IMG/VR virus record: IMGVR_UViG_3300021960_000252
Coordinates: 1-35,302 of that record
DNA: 35,302 bases
Source of the DNA: a virus
Reading direction: 5' to 3' (one strand)
Shown in pieces: positions 23,801 to 30,826 of the stretch. Position numbers and translations under genes: made by a program. The notes beneath the pieces were generated by a model. That model was not told the DNA's origin, searched no databases, and saw only the letters and a program-made list of their open reading frames with translations. The first letter of the stretch is position 1, and each line of letters begins with the position of its first letter.

Positions 23801-24042
23801 GGACCAGTAGTATTTCCATCGCGCCAAACATCCCCTTGGGCACCAGCGCCACCTGGAACTGGGAGGCCAAAAACTGATACATAATCATCCAGATTTCTAA
23901 TTTTTACCGGCTTATTAGCAGGTCCTTTTCTTGTGCGACCAATAATAATTGGGCCTTCTGCTTCCGCTTCTTGTGGAATGAAACTTTGGTCAATCTCGCG
24001 GATCTCAACTCCGGGTGAAAGAAAGTCAAATTTTTTAGCCAT
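20821..24042 (-). CDS. 18: Contractile tail sheath protein with large insertion (gp18-like)
   Basis: This 1073-aa protein is far longer than T4 gp18 (659 aa). The N-terminal part (FLSPGVEIREIDQSFIP, then GPIIIGRTRKGPANKPVKI) and C-terminal part (INPIATFPAEGVVIFGQKTL, LYLKSEVSKISRNLLFDQN and DRNVMYAKIYIKPARAIEYI) are typical sheath elements. The middle about 460-585 (VGGSTVLTITTDTGVVYSAT...) is a Thr/Ser-rich beta segment with no sheath features and looks like an inserted surface domain. The sheath encircles the tube and contracts for DNA delivery. A late-type box at 24074-24083 precedes it. Confidence 0.93.
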   Translation of the reverse strand: MAKKFDFLSPGVEIREIDQSFIPQEAEAEGPIIIGRTRKGPANKPVKIRNLDDYVSVFGLPVPGGAGAQGDVWRDGNTTGPTYASYAAQAWLASENSPITMVRIAGDQHPQASTDAGKAGWNLGGDISTSVDTNSTAYGLFLIESASANTMTTGSLAAVFYAKEGYLALSGAAASDGSQVEQAGTFVKSVGSNCEFKLVISGSGVAKKDLNFNFSRNSTKYIRTVFNTNPQLINSLTTPSAQKENYWLGESFTREVEDLGLENNAEGTVYGVLLPLQSGSASTYNWGAHKEAAQEAGTGWVISQQEKNQVDLFRLKSLHVGEDIQKDYMIAIENIAAPANASVNPYGTFTVAIKNVSGQTIERYTGLNFNPSSPDYIAKRIGDQYLDWDETNRRYRTYGDFQNQSNIVYVDLKQFIKDGGGQGFLPAGFKGPVRPKGFTLAYRSVGAQTLGDATNSGTAASNVIADPSTPVAHNQTIIVSVGGSTVLTITTDTGVVYSATPTLTGNTHTLGLLSQTTAEEVYTALAYLLNQLDDVSATNDAGTSVTITADLVAESTYDILVTGTYISGGHASSTPTLGVDSDDFAGAFVKGNASMPVAGGDVNNFVSGPTNFTASFLFPSLALRGDGTEGGAPDPYRAYYGIRPKISTTSNQYDPDYCDYLRRLPAGINNHVASGDFEHSFTFSLDDLVIDTATNSVTYTVGSYDLGSGSTGSSYTVSSGSFADLLGLNVRQFLMPLHGGFEGFDVTEKEPLRDDLISSTRNDVGDYIHYTINKALDSVKDPEVVPANLLLIPGIRKPVITNRVIDTAESRKDVLAIIDLEGDYKPQAERRVEDTDSSSLGSPTTAISRIKSRNLDSSYACAFYPWVQASDNLNGGNLVWLPPSVAALGAFGRSQAQSELWFAPAGFNRGGLGSLGGSRGPKVLQARQRLDSKERDLLYEVNINPIATFPAEGVVIFGQKTLQAGQSALDRINVRRLVLYLKSEVSKISRNLLFDQNVQSTWNRFKGQVNPLLSSVSARFGLTDYKLILDDTTTTADLIDRNVMYAKIYIKPARAIEYIVVDFVITRTGADFV

Positions 24043-24073
24043 GGATTTATCTCCTTAATAAAATCATTTTCCT

Positions 24074-24083
24074 AATAAATAGT
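24074..24083 (-). promoter_or_regulatory. Late-promoter candidate box ACTATTTATT
   Basis: The minus strand reads ACTATTTATT 31 nt before the sheath ATG, in the short gap between the gp15-like gene and the sheath gene. The same ten bases recur at 27038-27047, 30069-30078 and 32425-32434. Confidence 0.55.
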
Positions 24084-24103
24084 AGCTCTATTTTCCAAAA
24101 TCA

Positions 24104-24943
24104 TCAAAAGTCTCTAAAAGAATCATCGTCGGATTCCCATGGTTTGGTATCTCCGACAATTGATCTTTCTCGGATAAGCTTTACTTCGACTATTGTCTCT
24201 CTTGTTGTGATTTTGGGAGCCTCTTCGTTTTCGCCATCGCCTAGTAAGTAGCCAAGAACTTTCAGATCAACTTTTGTCTGAAACATTCTTTCGTCTTCAC
24301 CTAGGTTAGCAGTGTTGTTTGACATAGTCAGGTCTCCTTGAATAAAGGTTTCATATCTATGTCCGTTATGTTCTGCAAATATTGCATTAATTAGACCTGT
24401 TCTTGTTGCAAATGGTGCCATAAGGTCATTCATTTGCTGCTGGTACTCTGTTCTTAGCGTTACAGAATAATTAACTGTTACCCAAACAGGAATGGGCGCA
24501 TAAGTTTCCTCATATACAACTTTTTTATTGTCTATTGGGAAATTATGGTCGTTATATGTCTTTTTTGCTTCGGATTGAGCAAACTTTCTTGTTGGATTTT
24601 GAGAAATCTTTCTAGAAACCAATCTTTGATGCTTTTTGTATCCTCTTGGACCATTTGTGTCTGGGAATACGTGAGCTTGCCACCCACCTTTGAAAGCAGG
24701 ATCTTTGTTGAAGTTTGTTCTGTCAACCGATATCAAAGGAAGCTTTAGTTTTCCAACAGAATCTCGAATATCCTTGTCTTTTGAGTTGACAGCTCTCTCT
24801 GGTGACATCCAAAGCACGGGAACTTTACGAAATCCAGTGTTTGTTCTTGTGTGCAAGTCGAATCCTTCATTGATAAGGTTATATATTGCCATGTCAATGG
24901 TCTCAATTGTTGACGGGGTGAGAACTTTTTCATTATTCGCCAT
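24104..24943 (-). CDS. 15: Tail completion/sheath stabiliser protein (gp15-like)
   Basis: The start is placed at the ATG at 24943 (MANNEKVLTPSTIETID...), with GGAG six bases upstream, giving 279 aa; the ATG 12 nt further up lacks a ribosome site. The protein shows the gp15 pattern: FRKVPVLWMSPERAV (T4: FIRVPITYASKEHF), LKLPLISVDR (LPRINLHLVD), then APIPVWVTVNYSVTLRTEYQ and QMNDLMAPF (PSPIKMIYELSIFTRYEDD...ILPYF). The protein caps the tail and meets the neck. It overlaps the gp14-like gene by 11 nt. Confidence 0.8.
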   Translation of the reverse strand: MANNEKVLTPSTIETIDMAIYNLINEGFDLHTRTNTGFRKVPVLWMSPERAVNSKDKDIRDSVGKLKLPLISVDRTNFNKDPAFKGGWQAHVFPDTNGPRGYKKHQRLVSRKISQNPTRKFAQSEAKKTYNDHNFPIDNKKVVYEETYAPIPVWVTVNYSVTLRTEYQQQMNDLMAPFATRTGLINAIFAEHNGHRYETFIQGDLTMSNNTANLGEDERMFQTKVDLKVLGYLLGDGENEEAPKITTRETIVEVKLIRERSIVGDTKPWESDDDSFRDF

Positions 24944-25418
24944 TGAAAACTCCATCTCTTGCTCTGATACACTCAGCTGTCACTTCAAATCTGCTGTCAA
25001 TCTGTCCAAAAAGCTGTTTTGGCTCGTTGATCTTTACTATCTCATAGTAAATACTTCCGTATCTGACGAAATCGCCTTCTCTGACGTAAAGATTTTGATC
25101 TTCTGTCAATCTTCTCTTGTGAAAGTTAACTTTTAGCCCAGTTGTCTTATCGATACCTATGCCTTCCATAAAAGAAGTTTCAACTCCGTTGTATTCTACA
25201 AGGGCATACACTCGTAATGGGTGCAAAAAGTTTTTTTCAATTGCTTCTCCGTATAGTGGATGGAAGTTTGTGGTCTCCATGTCAATCGGGAAGTAAAGAA
25301 TCTGTTGTCCAACAACTCTTTCGATGATTTCATCATTGACTTGCTTTACAAGATTCTTTTCTTTTTCTCCGAGAAACATCGGAGAGGGAGGCTGTGTTGG
25401 TCTTTCCCATTTTGACAT
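24933..25418 (-). CDS. 14: Neck protein (gp14-like)
   Basis: This 161-aa protein starts MSKWERPTQPPSPMFLGEKE. ILYFPIDMETTNFHPLYGEA lines up with T4 gp14 (ECYYVPRE...DLIFGED), followed by FMEGIGIDKTTGLKVNFHKR and YVREGDFVRYGSIYYEI (T4: PKEGDLIYFPMDNSLFEI) and a final GVFNGE. gp14 with gp13 seals filled heads and forms the joining site for tails. It lies between gp13-like and gp15-like genes, consistent with the T4 order 13-14-15. Confidence 0.8.
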   Translation of the reverse strand: MSKWERPTQPPSPMFLGEKEKNLVKQVNDEIIERVVGQQILYFPIDMETTNFHPLYGEAIEKNFLHPLRVYALVEYNGVETSFMEGIGIDKTTGLKVNFHKRRLTEDQNLYVREGDFVRYGSIYYEIVKINEPKQLFGQIDSRFEVTAECIRARDGVFNGE

Positions 25419-25423
25419 CTAGA

Positions 25424-26677
25424 TCACCCCACAAAAATCTTTAGAGGCACTTTTGCCACTAATGCATCCATGTTTTCAACCATGGCCTTGTCTGTCTCGG
25501 CAATCTTGGAATACAGCATCTCATCAAGCTGCTTGTTCAACTCTTCTCGGAGAGTAGTTTGCTCTTCTTTTGCTTGCGATAGTAGGTCTGAGGCGTTCAA
25601 AGAGACGTTATCGCCTGGAATTGGTACATTACCACCAAACTTGCCTCGAACTTGCCCTAGGGTCTCTTTTGAGAGCGCAAGAGCAAACCTGCGAATCCAT
25701 TGTTGACCAACAGAGTTGATGCTTTCGAATGGAATATTTTCCATTGGCATTGTATTCATATTGTTGACACCATTTACACCAGAGTCGTATGATCCCGTAG
25801 CAAACGCTCCTCCGTCATTTTCAACAGTGAATCTAAACCAGAATCTTTCCGGTGACACACTTTGAGGCGTTGGGTAAAGCTTAAGCTTGTTGTCTAATAT
25901 CTCATAGGAATAGTGTGACGTCCTCGTGTAGAGGTGGTCTTCGTATGCGATTGCTTGGGCTTTGTTTTGCCATGGTGGGATGACGTTGAAGGTTGAGTCA
26001 TCAGCGTACTGACCGTAGTTATGAAAATCGCCCACAACATTAAGGCCGCCATAATAGCCATAAAATCTCCACATTTGTTTAGGTGATACATAATACACCT
26101 GTCTAATCTTAATTCGTTTATTTCCCATTCCATCCCATGCTTCTCCGGATTGAGAAGAGGATACAATGCTTTGCAAGTCATATTCTTGTTGATCTGTCAC
26201 GCTTGCAAATGATGCTGAATAAACGGGTTCGGTTCCTCCGACCAATGCCTCAGAAGAAAACTTGTCAGCGTTTCTGAAAGCATAGTCGAATTGAAACTTG
26301 GGATATTTGAGAGAGACGCCTTCACCAGCAGTGATGTCTCCCTTATGATCAAATGACCCCGTAGGACCGCCTAGGGCGCTTCCTAGTGAGTTCCGCGCTT
26401 GATGGAGGTTCATGATGTAGGAATACTCTAAGACGGCTTCCTCGTAGTGATTAAAGACGTTTCTGGCGGTCAACTCAATGTCGAGAATATCTCCCCCCAA
26501 TCTTTTATAAGTAAAAGCAACTTGGGCTCTCGCACCTGCTATAAAAGTTGCGCCGGTATAGTGACCAATAGCTAAAGAGCTTGTAAGTTCTGCATCTGAT
26601 ATGCTGTCCGAAGATGCGCTTATTGGTAACACAATCGCAGATTGCGTTGATGTTGGGGTTAAATCAGGGAAACTCAT
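25424..26677 (-). CDS. 13: Neck protein (gp13-like)
   Basis: This 417-aa protein starts MSFPDLTPTSTQSAIVLPIS. The last third (WIRRFALALSKETLGQVRGK, then FGGNVPIPGDNVSLNASDLL, then QAKEEQTTLREELNKQLDEM) resembles gp13 homologs of T4-like phages (IKRQWGxNLxKFG...LPGGVxLNG...A.EE...LEEE). The central part has Tyr/Trp-rich beta segments (YYVSPKQMWRFYGYYGG, then NVVGDFHNYGQY). The role is head completion and tail joining with gp14. The ATG has a GGAGG-type site; the stop is 5 nt from the gp14-like start. Confidence 0.8.
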   Translation of the reverse strand: MSFPDLTPTSTQSAIVLPISASSDSISDAELTSSLAIGHYTGATFIAGARAQVAFTYKRLGGDILDIELTARNVFNHYEEAVLEYSYIMNLHQARNSLGSALGGPTGSFDHKGDITAGEGVSLKYPKFQFDYAFRNADKFSSEALVGGTEPVYSASFASVTDQQEYDLQSIVSSSQSGEAWDGMGNKRIKIRQVYYVSPKQMWRFYGYYGGLNVVGDFHNYGQYADDSTFNVIPPWQNKAQAIAYEDHLYTRTSHYSYEILDNKLKLYPTPQSVSPERFWFRFTVENDGGAFATGSYDSGVNGVNNMNTMPMENIPFESINSVGQQWIRRFALALSKETLGQVRGKFGGNVPIPGDNVSLNASDLLSQAKEEQTTLREELNKQLDEMLYSKIAETDKAMVENMDALVAKVPLKIFVG

Positions 26678-26707
26678 GTAATATCCTCCGTCCCATTAAT
26701 TAGTTTG

Positions 26708-26744
26708 AAAATAAAGAAACCTCCGAAGCTAAGCAACGGAGGTT
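26708..26744 (-). terminator. rho-independent terminator after the 81-aa gene
   Basis: In minus-strand RNA AACCTCCG (26744-26737) pairs with CGGAGGTT (26725-26718), followed by UCUUUAUUUU (26717-26708). It lies 27 nt after the stop of the 81-aa gene. Confidence 0.85.
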
Positions 26745-26770
26745 AAGAGATACGAAATGAAACAAACGTT

Positions 26771-27016
26771 TTAATCTTCGGAGGATTTCTCTTCTTTCTT
26801 TTTGCGAGATGACCTTTTAGGTTTCTCGGCTTTTTGTTTTGCTTCTTCCTCTGCTTTCTTTTTGGCAGCGGCTTCGGCTTCTTTTTTTGCTTTTGCTTCA
26901 GCAGCAGCTTTCTTTTCGGCTTCTGCCTTTGCTGCTTGTTCAGCAAGTTGTTTTGCTTGAGCTTCTTTGGCGGCTTTTTGTTTAGCAGCCCAAATTCTTT
27001 TCATTTTTGGTTTCAT
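26771..27016 (-). CDS. Lys/Ala/Glu-rich helical peptide, unknown role
   Basis: This 81-aa protein is almost entirely Lys, Ala, Glu and Gln (MKPKMKRIWAAKQKAAKEAQ, then AEQAAKAEAEKKAAAEAKA and more), ending in a Lys/Arg/Ser/Glu tail (SSRKKKEEKSSED). It would form one long charged helix, like the arm of TolA or histone H1-like proteins. Between capsid and neck genes it may be a core or packaging-linked internal protein, but this is inference. It has its own late-type box (27038-27047), a GGGAGA site and a terminator, so it may be highly expressed. Confidence 0.7.
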   Translation of the reverse strand: MKPKMKRIWAAKQKAAKEAQAKQLAEQAAKAEAEKKAAAEAKAKKEAEAAAKKKAEEEAKQKAEKPKRSSRKKKEEKSSED

Positions 27017-27037
27017 AAAAATTCTCCCAGATTTCTT

Positions 27038-27047
27038 AATAAATAGT
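27038..27047 (-). promoter_or_regulatory. Late-promoter candidate box ACTATTTATT
   Basis: The minus strand reads ACTATTTATT 21 nt before the ATG of the 81-aa gene and just after the capsid terminator. Confidence 0.55.
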
Positions 27048-27050
27048 GCC

Positions 27051-27085
27051 TAAAATAGAAAACCCCCGAACCGAAGTCCGAGGGT
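27051..27085 (-). terminator. Terminator of the major capsid gene, UUCG loop
   Basis: A 10-bp stem (27062-27071 with 27076-27085) closes a loop that reads UUCG in minus-strand RNA, followed by UUUUCUAUUUU. The stem has G-U pairs. On the plus strand it is also followed by T-runs, but no plus-strand gene needs it. It lies 23 nt after the capsid stop. Confidence 0.88.
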
Positions 27086-27108
27086 CTTTTTTGTTAGAGA
27101 ATTAAGGA

Positions 27109-28887
27109 TTAGGATCCAGATTCACCCAACAAACCACGGCAGATAACCAAACCGTACATATCAGGACGAACCATTTTCTTCGCATAGCGAGTCATGACTC
27201 CCTTACGAGGAACGAAGTCTTCTGGTCCGAAGATAGTTGGTGTAGTTTGCAACGGAACGTATGGAGCGTATACATATCCACTTTCAAGGAAAGAAGAACC
27301 GATACGAGCAACCAACACAACGTTACGTGGGAAGTAAGGATCAACGACAACGTCGAACTTACGATTCAAAGAACCAACCTTAACAGCACCGATATCACCT
27401 TTATCAGCATCAGCAGTTACGTTTGCACGGAAACCAGCGGTGAATTCCAAGATGTTAGCAACTTCAGGAGAGACAACAACGTGAGTAGCACCACCACGCA
27501 AAGTCTTTCTGTGAATCTGAGCAGATACGTCATTGATGGTTTCCACCAAAGTTTCATACCATTCGGAAACGGTACCAGTGAAGTCAGGAGCAAGAGCAGA
27601 AGCGCCAATTTCAGCACCAGTTTCGCGGTTCAAGAACATACCGGGTGAACGAGACCAGTAGTAAGTAGCAGCAGTAGCACCATTTACAAGGTCAGCCAAG
27701 ATTTCACGATCGATTTCCAAAGCAATTTGCTCAGACAAGATTGAAGTCAATTCAACCTCAGCATCAATGTTATGGTAAGCGTTCAAGTCTTGACCCAATT
27801 CAGGAGTCCACTTTGCTTTCAACTTTTTGGTTTGTGCTGTGATCGCAATTGAGTCAACCTTGATGTCGATCTCTGGAATGCTTTCGTTTCCTTCTAGTGG
27901 GAACAATTCTCCAGCAACAGCACCAGGTGTACCTGTGACAGGATCAATTGTATCTTTCATAGGCATAGTCAAGTATCCTGCTGAAGCAGTAGTAGCAAGT
28001 TGGGTCCCAGTGTCCAAAGTGTGTGATCCAGTAGTAACTGTGAAAACAAATCGAATCGCTTCTTTTGCAGTCAAAGCATTAGCAGCAGCAACTTTTTGGG
28101 TCAAACGACGAACTTGAGTCAAGCCAGTAATGTCATTAAGATCCGTGATCATTGTAGCCATTTCTGCTGTATCGGCGACGAATGCAGATAAGTTATCAAA
28201 GTCTGGATCTCCGACTGTTGATGCAATATCCTCTTTTTCGACATCGAGAACAACTACGAGCTTAGCACTATCGGTAATGGTCAAAAGATCTGGGTCATAC
28301 TTAATGTATTTAGCATTTGTTTGAGATACAGCTCCATCTAATTCAAAGATAGCGGAAAACCCGTTGGCTGCGGCAATTTCAGAACTTGAACCGGTTGGTG
28401 AAGCATAAGCATAACCCACAGAACCGTCACGACCAGGGCCACCAAATCCAGCTTTTGTAGTAGCATCGACCAATGTAACACCACTGACAATTTCAGAACC
28501 AACTTCGTTAGTACCATAAATAGACTTGGCAGTAGTGTTACCAAGACGAGTTTCGTTGAATTGAAAGTCAAGGAAGAAGATCAGACCAGATGGCAAAGAC
28601 ATCGGCTGAACGCTTACAAGATCGTTTGCAATAAGTCCGGCGAATACACGACGAACGATTGGAAATGCAACAGCAGCAAAACCTTCAATAGAACCACCAG
28701 CTAAAGACGTAGATTCTTTCAACAATGACTTAGCTTGGTTTTCAAGCAATACAGCCATGTTTTGAGCTTGAGACGCGTCAAGCCCTTCGAGTAAACCAGT
28801 TTGAGTCCACTTGTTTAACAGAGCAGCGCCTTCTTGTTGCATATTGCGGTTTACAACGCCCTCTGTAAGAGTTTCGATAATAGACAT
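27109..28887 (-). CDS. 23: Major capsid protein (gp23-like)
   Basis: This 592-aa protein resembles T4 gp23 (521 aa). The N-terminus has KWTQTGLLEGLDASQAQNMA, LLENQAKSLLKES and then FAAVAFPIVRRVFAGLIAND, as in gp23. LKE at 56-58 fits the L/I-x-E cut by the prohead protease gp21. The C-terminal end VLVARIGSSFLESGYVYAPY and PLQTTPTIFGPEDFVPRKGV matches the family. Region about 180-290 (YIKYDPDLLTITDSAKLVVV) is probably the insertion domain. It forms the hexamers of the head. It follows the scaffold gene by 18 nt and is cotranscribed with it. Confidence 0.92.
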   Translation of the reverse strand: MSIIETLTEGVVNRNMQQEGAALLNKWTQTGLLEGLDASQAQNMAVLLENQAKSLLKESTSLAGGSIEGFAAVAFPIVRRVFAGLIANDLVSVQPMSLPSGLIFFLDFQFNETRLGNTTAKSIYGTNEVGSEIVSGVTLVDATTKAGFGGPGRDGSVGYAYASPTGSSSEIAAANGFSAIFELDGAVSQTNAKYIKYDPDLLTITDSAKLVVVLDVEKEDIASTVGDPDFDNLSAFVADTAEMATMITDLNDITGLTQVRRLTQKVAAANALTAKEAIRFVFTVTTGSHTLDTGTQLATTASAGYLTMPMKDTIDPVTGTPGAVAGELFPLEGNESIPEIDIKVDSIAITAQTKKLKAKWTPELGQDLNAYHNIDAEVELTSILSEQIALEIDREILADLVNGATAATYYWSRSPGMFLNRETGAEIGASALAPDFTGTVSEWYETLVETINDVSAQIHRKTLRGGATHVVVSPEVANILEFTAGFRANVTADADKGDIGAVKVGSLNRKFDVVVDPYFPRNVVLVARIGSSFLESGYVYAPYVPLQTTPTIFGPEDFVPRKGVMTRYAKKMVRPDMYGLVICRGLLGESGS

Positions 28888-28905
28888 TTTTATTTCTCCT
28901 AAATG

Positions 28906-30039
28906 TTATTTTTTAATGCCCGCAAGCTTCTGCATCTTTGAAAACAAAGGATCAGCAGTTTGCTTGCTTTCGTTAATGTTTTGTCTAGAATTCAGCATAG
29001 AACTTAAGTTCGATCTTCTGTTGACGGACTCGCTAAGTGATTGTGGACCTTTGCTGTTAGGCGTTGATCCCACTGTAGCTCTGAGTGTCTCATGAAGATT
29101 TTTAGCTTCCTTCGGAGACTCCGCATTCGAGATGGCTTCGACAATTTTAGATTTTTGTCGCTCATTCAGGGAGGCATCGCTTAGAGTGCGGTTTTGATAT
29201 AAAAGTTTTGCGTTTGACAATAGAGTCTCGTCCATATGCTCTTCAAGCTTGGAAAGGACGCGTTCTAGTTGCTTGTTTTGACGCGTCAAGGACTCTATGG
29301 TCTCATGTAATTCGTTAATGTGTCCCATGACTTCTTCGTCATCTGACTCTTCGGAAGATTCTTCTTCGGATTCTTCTTCATAAACAACTTCGGCCATATC
29401 AGCATTGAATTCTTCTCTTGATTCATTGTGTCGCCATACGCCTTTTGCTGCTGCAGTTGGTTCAAAGTCGACTACTTCCTCAAGAAGGTCACCAAGAATA
29501 TCATACACTTCCTCAAGTGGTTCAGGTTCGGCCTCTAGGTCGCCAAGAAGGCTGTCTAAATCGTCTCCACCATCTTCCGCGGATGTTTCCCCTCCAAGGT
29601 CTCCAAGATCGCCTGAAAGGTCTCCTAGAGGCTCTTCCGGAGCTCCTTCTGCAGCTGCCATCTCATCTTGAGGCACTGAGAAATCTCCGAGATCTAATTC
29701 AATCATTCCGTTTTCATCTTCTGGAAGGTTGTCAACCATTGCGGTTAGTTTCATTGAGATATCATCAAAGCGAGAGTCCCATGCTGGAGGAGCTTCGACA
29801 GCAGCAGATGCTGCTGGCTCGCCCATTGCTGGTGCTTCTTCTTCTTGCATTAGTTCTTCTTCGACTTCGCTGATAATTTCATTTGCTTTGTTAGGAGCAT
29901 CGTCCATCTCGAGCATTTGATCTACTGCTTCTTTGATTTGCTTTGAGTATTTGTCGAGTACAGATTGCTCTGCATTTTTGATTGCTTGCTCACGAAGGGC
30001 CGCTGCATCAGCAATCGCTTGTTCTAACATGCTAGACAT
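28906..30039 (-). CDS. 22: Prohead core scaffold protein (gp22-like)
   Basis: This 377-aa protein is strongly acidic, with a Glu/Ala/Asp/Leu-rich middle (DLSGDLGDLGGETSAEDG, repeated GDL blocks at about 135-180) and a Ser/Glu tract (ESEEESSEESDDEE). The C-terminal part ETIESLTRQNKQLERVLSKL forms a coiled coil, followed by LLYQNRTLSDASLNERQKSK and IVEAISNAESPKEAKNLHET, which is the gp22 signature. It builds the inner core of the prohead and is removed by the protease. Lying just upstream of gp23 repeats the T4 order 22-23. A late-type box lies at 30069-30078. Confidence 0.85.
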   Translation of the reverse strand: MSSMLEQAIADAAALREQAIKNAEQSVLDKYSKQIKEAVDQMLEMDDAPNKANEIISEVEEELMQEEEAPAMGEPAASAAVEAPPAWDSRFDDISMKLTAMVDNLPEDENGMIELDLGDFSVPQDEMAAAEGAPEEPLGDLSGDLGDLGGETSAEDGGDDLDSLLGDLEAEPEPLEEVYDILGDLLEEVVDFEPTAAAKGVWRHNESREEFNADMAEVVYEEESEEESSEESDDEEVMGHINELHETIESLTRQNKQLERVLSKLEEHMDETLLSNAKLLYQNRTLSDASLNERQKSKIVEAISNAESPKEAKNLHETLRATVGSTPNSKGPQSLSESVNRRSNLSSMLNSRQNINESKQTADPLFSKMQKLAGIKK

Positions 30040-30068
30040 TAAATTATCTCCCGAATTTTATTTTCTTC

Positions 30069-30078
30069 AATAAATAGT
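30069..30078 (-). promoter_or_regulatory. Late-promoter candidate box ACTATTTATT
   Basis: The minus strand reads ACTATTTATT 29 nt before the scaffold ATG. It would serve the scaffold and capsid genes together. Confidence 0.55.
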
Positions 30079-30115
30079 GTTTGTTTTGATAAAAGTCAAA
30101 CTATTGTTTATTGTA

Positions 30116-30742
30116 TCATGCATAAGGGTCAAACTTTACAACAGAAGAAATATGGATGCTTTCGTTTCCTGCCCAAAATTCTGACAATTCTAAACTAAAT
30201 CCAAAAATGTCTCCTTCACTAAAAGTTGAACCAGTAAAGTTGTAAGTGTAGACCGTGTGAGATACGTCTCCGCTAACAGAGATGCTTTCTACTGGGGTGG
30301 ATTCATACGCATTATCAGTTCCTGTTCCTTTATGGAAACCTGCTGTTAGAGTTTTACCGCTAAAGTTTTTTGATGATTTGATTTGAATTTTTATTAGTTC
30401 TCCGGCAAATGGTGCTATTCTGTAGTTGTTTGCATTTGGCGCCATCGTTTCCGAGAGAGTATCATCAGCTGGAAAATATAGTCGTGTGTAAGCAGAGCTA
30501 GGATTTTGAATTAGACCATCGTCAAGTTGATATAAAGCTCCTAGGATAATATCACCATTAGAGTCAACAAAGTTTCCATTTAAAGCTTGAACGCCATTGT
30601 TAGTGATCTGCATTCGAACAGAGCCGCTTGTTTGAAAATCGATTTGGTCTTCTCCAAAATCAATAAGAGTATTTCTCTCAGCATCATCAGCTGATTTGAG
30701 ATCTCCGATTACTTGAGATCCTTTAGAAAATTTATATGCCAT
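30116..30742 (-). CDS. Small fiber- or decoration-like protein
   Basis: This 208-aa protein starts MAYKFSKGSQVIGDLKSADD. The N-terminus MAYKF is shared with the next gene upstream (MAYKFQIG...), and SGSVRMQITNNGVQALNGN resembles phage tail fiber beta-repeats. The rest is beta-rich (RLYFPADDTLSETMAPNANN, then YTYNFTGSTFSEGDIFGFS), like a small jelly-roll tip. The function is probably fiber or head decoration; not known. It follows a terminator and has a late-type box at 30761-30770. Confidence 0.65.
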   Translation of the reverse strand: MAYKFSKGSQVIGDLKSADDAERNTLIDFGEDQIDFQTSGSVRMQITNNGVQALNGNFVDSNGDIILGALYQLDDGLIQNPSSAYTRLYFPADDTLSETMAPNANNYRIAPFAGELIKIQIKSSKNFSGKTLTAGFHKGTGTDNAYESTPVESISVSGDVSHTVYTYNFTGSTFSEGDIFGFSLELSEFWAGNESIHISSVVKFDPYA

Positions 30743-30760
30743 TTTTATTCTCCATTTTTA

Positions 30761-30770
30761 TTATAAATAG
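30761..30770 (-). promoter_or_regulatory. Late-promoter candidate box CTATTTATAA
   Basis: The minus strand reads CTATTTATAA 18 nt before the ATG at 30742. It directly follows the U-run of the terminator at 30771-30797. Confidence 0.5.
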
Positions 30771-30797
30771 AAAAAGGGTTGGACTTTCGCCCAACCC
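30771..30797 (-). terminator. rho-independent terminator after the 513-aa fiber gene
   Basis: In minus-strand RNA GGGTTGG (30797-30791) pairs with CCAACCC (30782-30776), followed by five U (30775-30771). It separates the two MAYKF genes. Confidence 0.85.
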
Positions 30798-30826
30798 CCC
30801 AAGAAAAATCTTGTCTGCTTTATTGA

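Noticed and set aside
29418-29873. A 151-aa plus-strand open frame rich in Leu and Arg
   Set aside because: Antisense shadow of the acidic scaffold gene; its codon pattern mirrors the Glu/Asp codons opposite.
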